From positions 2,491,001-2,555,000 of the forward strand of contig CM074865.1 in assembly GCA_037501455.1 (NCBI GenBank): 64,000 bases of DNA, in the 5' to 3' direction. A program made the translations under genes and the position numbers. Positions 1 to 8,348 of the stretch are shown one piece after another. This DNA comes from Lantana camara. Lineage: Eukaryota > Streptophyta > Magnoliopsida > Lamiales > Verbenaceae. The stretch's first letter is position 1. The number at the start of each line of letters is the position of its first letter. The notes under the pieces were generated by a model, which did not search any database, was not told where the DNA came from, and saw only the letters and a program-made list of their open reading frames with translations.

Positions 1-1518
1 GCAGAGGAATTAAGAAGGACAAATCCTGGGTCAACTGTTATCCTGGGAACAGATGGTGATGATGGTGAGCTACGGTTTTCATCCTTCCATGCATGCTTTA
101 GTGCTCAGAAAAATGGTTTCAAACACTGCAGGCCAATGATTGGGGTTGATGACTGCCATCTAAAGGGACCTCATGCAGGGGTATTGCTTACTGCAGTTGG
201 GGTAGATCCAAATGACAATATATACCCTCTGGCTTATGTTGTTGTCTCATCTGAGACAAAAGACAATTGGATTTGGTTCTTCACTTTATTGAAATCAGAC
301 TTTCAGCTGCAAAATGGAATGGGGTTTACTTTCATGTCTGACAAGCAGAAATGTCTGATTTATGCCTTACCTGAGGTATTCCCAGCAGGCAGCTGAGCAA
401 AGGTTTTGTGTTAGGTACTTAAATACCAACATGAATTCTGCTGGTCACAAAGGCTTACTCTTGAAGAATGCAATATGGAAAGCAGCTGAAGCTAGTACAG
501 TTGGTCAGTTCAAATCTACATTGAACGAAATCAAAGACAAGTTTCTTGATGCTGCTGATTGGCTCAAAGACAAACCTCCTTCAGAATGGAGTAGGAGTCA
601 CTTCTTGGAAACATCAAAATGTCATCAGCTAAGCTACAACTCATGTGAATCCTTTAATAGCAGCATATTGGATGCTAGGGTAAAACCTATTCTCACAATG
701 CTTGAATGGATTAGAGAATATTTAATGAAGAAATGGCAGAAGTGTAGGGATCTTGCTGAGGAATGGGATGGTATGGACTACTTACTTGAATTATCTATGC
801 ATGAAGTAAAAAGTTGGCATAGTTTATTGTTATTTGATGGTGTTTTTTGTTTGGTAGGTGTGTTCTGCCCAAAAGTAGAGCAAGCATTGCAAAAGCATGG
901 GAAAAAAGTAGGCGGTTGCAGGCCAATAAAAGCTTCTAGGGCTCATTTTCAAATTCAAAGCATCGATGACCAGTTTGCTTTGGACCTAGATTCCAGAACT
1001 TGTTCTTGTATGAAGTGGCAATTAACAGGTATTTCTTGCAGACATGCACTCAGTGCTATCTATGATCAAAAGTTAGATGAAACAGAGTTTGTAGATTCTT
1101 ATTACTTAGTGAGCAATTATAAAGATGCATATTCTGGAATAATTATGCCAGTAGCCAAGAAGTTTGGGGATCTACAATGTTCATCCCTCCACTTCCCCTT
1201 AACTTTGGGAGAAGAAAAGCTGGTAGACCTACCATACTGAGGAGGAGAGGGGTAGATGAGCCAAGCCCAAAAAGAAAGAAAGGAGCTAGAGACAGAGGGT
1301 GTGGAAAGCATAATGAGACTGAGAAGTTGAGAAGATTTCAAGAGAACATTCACTGCAGTATATGTAGAGGTGCAGGCCATAATGCTTTATTTTGTAAGGA
1401 CTTACCAGATAGTGCAAAGAATAAACTAGAGAGGTTGAAGAGAAGGGCATGGGCTGTAAGTTTTGTTAAGTTTATGTATAATCATTCCTTGCATTATTGG
1501 TATCTCCTTACAAATTGA
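1..1518 (+). pseudogene. mudrA-like MULE transposase, frameshifted
   Basis: The reading frame is already open at base 1 and matches the core of plant MULE transposases, nuclear DNA-cutting enzymes that mobilise Mutator elements. Landmarks in order are an RPMIGVDDCHLKG block at about 130, WIWFF and FMSDKQK at about 270-350, FCVRYL at about 405-425, a SWIM zinc finger (CSCMKW...CRHALSAIYD) at about 1000-1060, GRP and RRRG basic residues at about 1215-1245, and a CCHC knuckle (CSICRGAGHNALFC) at about 1350-1395. The frame changes at about 385-392, where gcag is repeated head to tail (4 bp gained), and again between about 1160 and 1190. A clean donor (gct/gtaagt) sits at 1456. Family is firm; a working protein is excluded in this copy. 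Confidence 0.88.
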
Positions 1519-1533
1519 TACATTGTACTGCAG

Positions 1534-2137
1534 GAGATAGGTGAACCATCAAATGCTACTGATTTGGGAACAGAAAGTGGGCCTCAACAACATAATGAAG
1601 TGGTATAAAAAGCTTTATGCTATTAATGTGTCTTTTAATCTTATCATATTATGTTTTTCCAAAGTTTAAAAAGTATGTATTTTGTAGGATGCACATGACA
1701 TTTTACCACCAGCACCTGTATAAAATGAAGAGGAGGATGATGGCCCAGCACAGACAACTGTCATTGATCCCATTTACACACTCCCACAACAGCCTACACA
1801 GAAAGGGCCTACAATGTATGAACAACTCAGAATGGGCACACAGACAACTGAGGATGACGGAATCATGTCCACAATCTCTGGCATTTGTTCAAAGAAAAGG
1901 AAGGGCAGGCAAACTCAAAGGGTTAAACTCAAAATCCCCCTTACCATGGTTGAGCAAAACATAACCATGTCGCAACAAAGTGTTTGCAGCAGTGCCCTAC
2001 CTCAAGACAAAATGATTGTAAAGAAAGGTGGAGAAATTTCATGTCCCTGTCAGCTGCTCTATCCAGTACACAACCTTAGAATGCTATTTTATGTGAAACT
2101 ATGTTTTGAATGTCTGACCAAAAATTTGATGATTTAA
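1534..2137 (+). pseudogene. C-terminal exons of the MULE transposase gene (probable)
   Basis: Two short exons fit the frame after the zinc knuckle. One is 1534-1602, bounded by cag/gagata and gtg/gtataa. The next starts at 1688 after ttttgtag and runs acidic (EEEDD), then through a KKRKGRQ basic stretch to a stop at 2137. An in-frame TAA at 1721-1723 would end translation early. No domain is recognised in this tail. The splice sites are inferred from GT-AG signals only; the segment could instead be non-coding 3' sequence. Confidence 0.45.
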
Positions 2138-2430
2138 TTTTTGGCGATCAGTTGTGTTTTGTAAGGGTTTAGGAATCAAACTTATGCCTTGTAAGGTGAA
2201 ACTTGACCACCTTTTTTATGGTTCATTTTGTGTTTTCAAATATATTTCATTCTATAAAGTCACTGCAATTGCTTGCTAGCCTATGAGACTTGTTTTTTTT
2301 ATTATAACCATATACATGTACTAGGAACATTGTACAAATTATAACGAAAATTAACAGGTCTCATTCATACTTGCCTGTTGGAATTACATAATATCACGAC
2401 TACAATACAAACTTTTAATAACATACTAAG
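2138..2430. other. Convergent intergenic segment inside the MULE
   Basis: AT-rich spacer between the two convergent MULE genes. It must hold both 3' untranslated regions and polyadenylation signals, but no signal stands out. No ORF of note. Confidence 0.5.
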
Positions 2431-3005
2431 CTACACAAGCACTTTGACAACCAAAATACATAGAATAAATCCAACTGCACAACTAAGCCCTATCAGCAGC
2501 ATCTTAATTGTGCCAATCTTCTGCTTGTACTCAACATCCCTTAGCCTCATTTCTTTGTCCTTCTCCATCAACTTGGCCTCCAATTTTTTCACTTCTTCTT
2601 CCAATTCTTCGTTTTTCCTGAGCAACCCGGTTATAATTACTTATTTCCTTGCGCACATTTCATCATCAAACCACTGGAAGAAATTGCATGTCTGCATTGG
2701 GTTGAGAAAGAGATTATAAATAACTATACCATAGTACATCACACAACCTCATGTATGTTAAATTAAGATTACGCACTTACCCTTTCAGCACAAGTGTAGA
2801 ATCACCTCCCCGGGTTGTTGTTCGTCCATGATGTCCGTATAACCGTGCGTGCCCCACAAAGGCACAAGCGTGGGTCGATGTTCTCAAACCGGTGAGAGCT
2901 TGCGCTAGTCAACGACATCCAATTTCTTTGCGAAGGAAAATTGACAGCGGGTTCTTGGGATTTAGGGAAAGGCCACCTTGTTTTATAATTAGGGTTCTTA
3001 GCCAA
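2431..3005 (-). pseudogene. GRF-type zinc-finger/coiled-coil/membrane protein gene, two nonsense codons
   Basis: Two exons on the minus strand. Exon 1 (3005-2781; the likelier start is Met31 at 2915, just before SLTSASSHRFEN) carries the GRF zinc finger, a small Cys-based fold seen in plant At4g04775-like proteins: LCLCGARTVIRTSWTNNNPGR. It ends at a gtaagt donor at 2780. Exon 2 (2691-2431) continues with TCNFFQWFDDEMC, a charged coiled coil (KNEELEEEVKKLEAKL) and a C-terminal membrane helix (about MLLIGLSCAVGFILCILVV). The splice is phase 0 and joins the two halves of the zinc finger correctly. TGA at 2804-2802 and TAA at 2643-2641 replace sense codons inside otherwise conserved positions, so this copy is dead. 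It converges on the transposase, the layout of mudrA/mudrB in maize MuDR. Confidence 0.82.
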
Positions 3006-3119
3006 GATGTGGTGGGTATGAATCGGACCTCATTAAAGTTAGGAGCTATAAATAATGTGTGAAGGGATGGATATAAACGAGAGATTTTCCCTCCATAAGT
3101 TGCTTATGTGGAATGATTT

Positions 3120-3363
3120 TTTATTAAATCAAAATGACACAAATGCAGGTTTTGCGTAGGTGTACAAGGTGGTTTCAGAAAAGTGGTATTTTTATGCCAC
3201 TTAGGACTCGGTTCGGGTATTCAGGCAGGGTGGGCGGTTTCCGCCCAAAATTGTCCCTAAATTGTAAATTTTTGAAGATACGGGACTATTTTGCCACCGA
3301 AAAATGAACTGTCCTTGGAATGCAAAATAGGGGGACTTGGTATCCTGATTTTGCAAATTTTCC
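3120..3363. repeat. MULE right terminal region (terminal inverted repeat end)
   Basis: The outermost bases read inward from 3363 as ggaaaatttgcaaaatcagg, the usual look of a Mutator terminus. The inner limit of the repeat is unknown because the left repeat is outside the window. The expected 9-bp TSD would start at 3364 (atatgtaat). Confidence 0.65.
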
Positions 3364-3534
3364 ATATGTAATAAAGAGCCAAAGGTAAAGGAACTAATGC
3401 AAGGACTGAAATTGTTAAGGGGGTTTGATGTAAGTACTTGAATTTTGTGTCTACCTAGTATTTTTTTTCAATAAATGCTACTTAATATTATTTTAATATT
3501 TTTATGATAAACTAATTTCATACCTAGAGTTTAA
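3364..3534 (+). repeat. Copy of the internal part of the kinase-intron foldback element
   Basis: Aligns by eye with 49617-49795, starting exactly at the MULE border. Shared landmarks are atatgtaataaagag, gcaaggactgaaattgtta, gggtttgatgtaag, tgtctacctag and aatttcatacct. It stops where the kinase fragment begins, so intron sequence is joined directly to a kinase exon, with about 4.5 kb of the gene order missing between them. Confidence 0.75.
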
Positions 3535-3537
3535 TGG

Positions 3538-3840
3538 AAGCTTGGATAAGTGGCTATATTCGCATAATCTTTTCTTGGATTTGTTGGAGAGACTAAACAT
3601 TATGATAGATGTCGCATTGGCCTTGGAATATCTTCATACGGAATACACGTTTCCTATTGTCCATTGTGACTTGAAACCTAGTAACGTCCTACTGGATGAG
3701 GATATGGCAGCCCACGTTGGTGATTTTGGCATGGCTAAACTATTCGGCGATGGGGATTTGATGGTGCAAACACAAACCTTGGCAACGATCGGTTACATGG
3801 CACCGGGTTATGATCTCTCAAATGTTACATCTAAATAGAT
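3538..3840 (+). pseudogene. Receptor-kinase fragment (kinase middle part only)
   Basis: About 98 residues matching the catalytic centre of the intact kinase gene at 54300-54600: KWLYSHNLF, VALALEYLH, the catalytic loop HCDLKPSNVLLDED, DFGMAKLF and ATIGYMAPG. Identity to 54300-54600 is high. It lacks the N-lobe (Gly loop, Lys), the end of the C-lobe, and the LRR and membrane parts. It reads past the exon donor (GYDLSNVTSK) as the intact gene does at its last intron. Too short to work; a relic of a duplicated receptor kinase. Confidence 0.88.
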
Positions 3841-3859
3841 ATTAAATCCATTTAATTTC

Positions 3860-4575
3860 AAACTTCCCCGCGCTACTTCCACCAAAATCTAGGGAAATTG
3901 GCCACCGTCATCCTCGCGCTACTTCCACCAAAATCGGGCTACTACTGCCAAAACATCGTAGATCGTAGGAGGAGAATGGAGTTGGTAGGTGGCGGCGGCG
4001 AAGGTGTTTGTAGATCTTGTTCAATCTGAGGGTGGCGGCGCCAATGATGTTTTGTAGATCTGGTTCGATCTAAGGAGGGAGGCGGCGATGGTGGAGATCT
4101 GGTTTGATCTGAGGAGGATGGAGGTAGTGGGTGACGGTGGCAGTGCGGTGGCAGCGGCGGTGGTGGAAATCTGGATCGACTTGAGGAGGGGGATTGTATT
4201 GGTGGGTAAAGGTGGCATTTCCGGCGACGGTGTGGTGGCCTGCGGGTAGATCTGGTTCGATCGGAGGAGGGAAACGGCGATAGTGGGGATCTAGTTTTAT
4301 TGGAGGAGGCTGAAGGAGGTGGGTGATGGTGGCGGTGCGATGACGGCGATAACGGTGGAGAAAGGTGACGGCTGTGGAAATCGAGTTTGACCTGAGGATA
4401 ATGGTAGTGGTGAGTGAAGGCGGTGTCCCCGATAGCGGTATGATAGCCTAGAGCTGGCGGCGGCGGTGTGGTGGCTTGGAGATGCCGGCGGCAGTGAGGT
4501 GGCCTGCCTAGAGTTGGCGGTGGCGGTGTGGTGGCTTGGAGACGCCGGCGGCAGTGAGGTGGCCTGGAGACGCTA
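3860..4575. repeat. GC-rich degenerate tandem repeats
   Basis: A motif close to agatctggttcgatctgagg recurs at about 4014, 4056, 4097, 4168, 4250, 4289 and 4378, separated by ggcggtggc-type runs. At 4441-4570 a unit of about 63 bp (tagagctggcggcggcgg to gtggcctgcc) is repeated twice nearly perfectly. Long Pro/Ser/His-rich open frames on the minus strand come from this composition. No gene is called. Confidence 0.7.
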
Positions 4576-4773
4576 ACCTGGAGATTGAAGATATATGTGT
4601 ACTGTGTTATATGTATATACATATAAATTATATGTATTATATTATGTATATTATATATATATATATATATATCTATATATAATTATTAATTCTATAGATT
4701 TGTTAATTTATTAATATGTATTATGTATATATTAAATAAGATTATATAAATTTATTATATTATATTATATTAT

Positions 4774-4806
<33 letters not shown>

Positions 4807-4830
4807 ATTACTATAGTGTATAAGGGTATA
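4576..4830. repeat. AT-rich microsatellite region
   Basis: Almost pure A/T with several (ta)n tracts (about 4650-4670 and 4775-4806). Confidence 0.8.
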
Positions 4831-5230
4831 ATGGGGTTTTTATCTTTTTTCGTTGACGAGATGGGGGTAGGGGGCGGTGAATTTATTTAATAAAACACAA
4901 GATTTTTTGTGTTATTATTTTCTTCACAGGGTTTTGTGTGATGATTTCGAATAACACAGGGTATTTGGGGTAGTTAGTTCTTTTTTTATGTTAAGACTTA
5001 GTGTATTATTATGTTAAGACTTTTAGTTTTAGTAGAAGTGTAATACGAAAGAATTACATTTCTTTTAGGAGTTGAATTCTTTATACGTTTGGTTAGGTCT
5101 TGAGTGGTCTATAAATACCTTTTGTAGCTACTACTATTATGATAGAATATAGTGAATAAATTTCTTCCCCCAATAAGTGTTCGTTTACCTTTCTGCAAAT
5201 TTTGCTTTCCCCAAATTATGATGGAATAAT
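4831..5230. other. No gene recognised
   Basis: AT-rich sequence between the microsatellite and the LRR relic. It has a G-rich patch at 4855-4880 (gggggtagggggcgg) and repeated ttaagactt at 4992-5025. Nothing coding. Confidence 0.5.
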
Positions 5231-5690
5231 AGACTTCATTTGCAAGACTTTTGTTATTGTACAATCTGGTTGAAACTTGAATAAGGACGAGCTCCCACGT
5301 AACTATACAAAATTTTCTTGCATCATAAATGAATAAACTCCATTTGACGTGAAAATCCACTACCAATCTTGCTATTTTTCAAATCTTTTAACATATTAAG
5401 TTGACAGGTGTATTGCCAAGTGAGCTTGGCAGCCTTATTCTTGTCGAGTTCGATGTCAGCGTCAATGGGTTACCTGGTCCCATCCCTCCTTCCATCTTTT
5501 CAGCATATCAACACTGGAATTCTTGGGTCTTAAAAACAATCAGTTTTCAGGTCATATTCCTTCAACATTAGGCCATGCACTTCCCAACCTAAAAGCTTTT
5601 TCTTTGTCTGGCAACAAACTCAGTGGACTAATTCCAAGCTGCAACAACAATGCCACTAGTCTTATAGTGTTCGATATGGGTTGCCTTGCC
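5231..5690 (+). pseudogene. LRR fragment of a receptor kinase (intron end plus exon start)
   Basis: 5231-5407 matches the last short intron of the intact gene (52415-52576) and ends in the same ttgacag acceptor. 5408-5690 matches the start of its large exon (GVLPSELGS, then SVNGLPGPIPPSIF). One extra base near 5500 shifts the frame; after it LEFLGLKNNQFSGHIPSTL and LSGNKLSGLIPSC resume. The match ends at about 5690. It lies to the right of the kinase fragment at 3540, the reverse of the normal order, so the duplicate was rearranged as well as truncated. Confidence 0.85.
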
Positions 5691-6044
5691 GCTTAAGGAT
5701 TTAAAGCTTTTCGTAACTTGCCTATCATAAATCGAAATTATGGTTTGAAAAAGCAGGAAATTCATGACTCAGATTAGCCTAACAAGTTTTTTTGTTCCAA
5801 AGAGCCAAACAATATTTAAAAGTATAATTTTTAAAACTACACCAAGAAAAATCTTACTTATTCAAGCAAAATAATTAACTAAATATATAACCTTGAACAC
5901 CAAAATTTAGCGAAGTTCGGCCAATGTAGCTTAAAACTTTCTTTATGTCCTTCGATCAAATCGGCACAAAAAAGAATCCTCAAAACCTTACTCAAATCGA
6001 ACAAGATGAGAAAATGAAGGAGACAACAAAATCGATGCAAAAAG
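5691..6044. other. No gene recognised
   Basis: AT-rich DNA between the LRR relic and the gypsy 5' LTR. Its last five bases plus the next (gtacc at 6045-6049) are the gypsy target site. Confidence 0.5.
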
Positions 6045-6049
6045 GTACC
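6045..6049. repeat. Left TSD of gypsy element G (gtacc)
   Basis: gtacc precedes the LTR start tgatga and recurs directly after the 3' LTR at 47174-47178. A third gtacc follows the 5' LTR at 17155, as part of a copied flank (see 17155-17506). Confidence 0.85.
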
Positions 6050-6386
6050 TGATGAGGCTAAATTACGCTCGGATCAGCACCGCACGCATGTCGCGATCTG
6101 AAGGACCCAAAGCTCTAATGCTCGCGGTAATGGGCTCGTGGAATTGACCCGGCCCACTCCCTCATCTCCTATACGTTCCAGACTTACGCGCTTCGGCCCA
6201 ACTCACGAGCACAGGATCGGTCCACCAATTCCCTTGGACGCTCGCACTACGGTCCCAAGGGACGCTCCACACCCGGATTCCCCTTCTTCTATACCAGGGA
6301 CCCCAGCTGTAATTGCGCTCGGGATATACACGCTCTACGCTCGCGCCCCTACCGCTCGTGCACACCTCCCAGAGGTACCTTCCCCG
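6050..6386 (+). repeat. G 5' LTR, first part (337 bp)
   Basis: Matches 44290-44640 of the 3' LTR (aattacgctcggatcagcac, ctcgggatatacacgctcta). Interrupted at 6387 by copia C1. Open frames here overlap LTR and insertion sequence and are not genes. Confidence 0.88.
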
Positions 6387-6771
6387 TGTTGGAAAACACG
6401 AATCAGAAAGCAGCGGAATTTAAAAAATTTTCCCAACAAAAGGATCTTGAACTCGCAATCGTGTATCCAAATTCGTAAAGATAGAAAACTTACTTTTCTT
6501 TTATTCTTTCTTGAAGCGTTTCAAGCCACCCAAGAACGCTCTTCTCGCGGCTTGATCCCCTCTCCTTGGTAAAGCTCGAATCTTCAAACTTCTAACTTGA
6601 AGTCTCTAGAGATAGTCCACCAACTTGATCACAATCTAACTAGTAAGGATGCTAGTTCTCTAGTTAGTGTTTAGGCTTAACCTAGGGCTTTGTTTATCTT
6701 GGAGAAAGGAAGGTGTTCAACACATGAACCAAGAATTGTCTATTAGCTCTAAAGGGGAGCATGAGCTCCCC

Positions 6772-6779
6772 TATATATA
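6772..6779 (-). promoter_or_regulatory. TATA box of the C1 3' LTR
   Basis: TATATATA on the minus strand; repeated in the right LTR near 15000. Confidence 0.55.
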
Positions 6780-7117
6780 GGAAAGGGGAGGGGCGGCCGA
6801 ACCTAGTCCTTATGGACTAAGGATTTGGTCCCTCTCTCCTATTACTTGATCATCAAGTAATTTTGACTTTGACTTTGAATTCTAATTCAAATCAACTTTC
6901 AAGAGAGCTAAAAATATCCAAACTATTTTTGGATAATTTTATACTTTATTTATTTAAAATAAATAACTTATTTTATCTAATTAATTAATTCATAATTAAT
7001 TAACTAGATTATTTTTCTCCAAAATAAGACTTTCTTTTTAATTCAAAATTAAACCAAAGTTTATTAAATAATTAACACATTTAATTATTTAATATATATA
7101 TACAATATATATATTCA

Positions 7118-7185
7118 CACGTGCGTGACACGTGTCACAGTGACACGTGTCACTCACGTGAGCCACACGTGTGATTTCACACGTG
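7118..7185. promoter_or_regulatory. Six-fold CACGTG (G-box) array in the C1 3' LTR
   Basis: Six CACGTG cores in 68 bp, some within longer palindromes (gacacgtgtc twice, ctcacgtgag, cacacgtgtg). CACGTG is the G-box bound by plant bZIP and bHLH factors and the core of ABA-response elements. The array is in U3, roughly 340-410 bp upstream of the TATA box. Confidence 0.7.
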
Positions 7186-8333
7186 TGGAACCCTCTTGGC
7201 CCGATTAACTCGTTTAATCATTTTTAAGCCTCAACTCATGTAACCAAGTTGTTGTGTGTGACCCTCTAGGTTCTCAATTCAATTAGCAGTGACCCTAATT
7301 AATTAATTCACTAATTAATTAATCAGTCCACAGATTAAACGACCATAGTCTAGCAACAGGTGTTTAACCCCTAGCCGAATTGGAATGTTCGGATTCGACA
7401 GAACCTTTAAGTCATTGATTCATGTGAGATACAATCCTCCTACTTACTATCTCTCAACCAAGATCTAGGGCAAGGGAATAATCAGAACCCTAATAATCCG
7501 GTCTTAAAGCTAAGTGCATTTCATATCCATTTGATCTCAATCCAAGAAACCCTTTTCTTGATGTCTTGATCTACTGCCTTGGCCAAGGACTCCATATGGT
7601 ATATGAATGACTTACACAATAAGAGATCACCTTGCAAATGCAAGTGTAGGTCCTTTCTTGATTCTCATTCACTTTCATGAATCACTTGTGCAGCCCCAGC
7701 ATAAGCCTTGAATCAGTTGTCTAAGGCGACACCCTTTAAAGCTTATACCTAAGACTACAGAGTTAACTCATAAAGTGACAAGGAACCTCAAGTCTTAAGG
7801 ATCAATTAATCACATCAATGACTCGTGAGATATTTCCTAATCTGGAAGTTTCTATTTCCTGAAATAGAATCTTCCTTTCCCATTTAGGAATGTTCTCACA
7901 CGGGGCACCTCAGTGAACTTACTTATTAAAGTAAGCACTCATGTATCACGCACGTATCAACTATACACTTTGCACCTCCATGAAATAAGGTAGTCCTTCT
8001 TAAGGGCGTGATCCCATAAGCAAGCCTTAGAGGAGTCAGGTTGACACTCCCACTGTCTGTAGGACTCATCGGCTTGGAGTATTTTACTAATCATGACTTA
8101 TGTGATATAGGGCTCGTTTCATGAACCATTTCACCTAAATGGTAGAGTCCTAAAGTCATCAGGATTAGGGGAGTTCTCATACATGCACAGCTAAAGTAAA
8201 CGCATACCAAACAAGAGCAAATAAAGAAGTGTTGCCTCAATTCGTTATTTCATTCAAAGATTGTCTGTGATTACAATAAGGAAAAGCACAAAGCGGATAT
8301 ATAATCGGCTTTCTAGGGCACTATTCCTAACAA

Positions 8334-8343
8334 TCTCCCACTT
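8334..8343 (-). other. C1 polypurine tract
   Basis: Minus strand AAGTGGGAGA directly before the 3' LTR start; primes plus-strand DNA synthesis. Confidence 0.75.
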
Positions 8344-8348
8344 GCCCG

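Larger units (their letters stand above)
1..3363 (+). mobile_element. Mutator-like element (MULE), right-hand part; left end outside window
   Basis: The segment contains a mudrA-like transposase reading right and a GRF-zinc-finger gene reading left. It ends in ttgcaaattttcc at 3351-3363, the mirror of the GGAAAATTTGCAAAA start typical of Mutator terminal repeats. The right border is supported independently: from 3364 (atatgtaataaagag) the sequence aligns with 49617 onward in the kinase intron, which lacks the MULE and so acts as an empty-site relative. Both genes are broken, so the element is not autonomous. The left terminal repeat and the TSD partner lie beyond base 1. Confidence 0.8.
6387..8332 (-). 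repeat. C1 3' LTR (left in window)
   Basis: 1946 bp. In minus orientation it holds U3 from 8332, a G-box array at 7185-7118, a TATATATA box at 6779-6772 with the start site expected near 6740, and R-U5 to 6387. The sequence ggggagcatgagctcccc at 6754-6771, just downstream of the TATA box, can form a 7-bp hairpin. Confidence 0.93.

Noticed and set aside
3942..4622. 226-codon minus-strand Pro/Ser/His-rich frame
   Set aside because: Lies wholly in degenerate GC-rich tandem repeats; no domain or start context.
5109..5366. 85-codon minus-strand frame
   Set aside because: Antisense to intron sequence of the LRR relic, which aligns with the intact gene on the plus strand.
6138..6572. 144-codon plus-strand frame, and its relative at 44382-44732
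   Set aside because: Runs from gypsy LTR into a copia LTR across an insertion border, so it cannot be a real gene.
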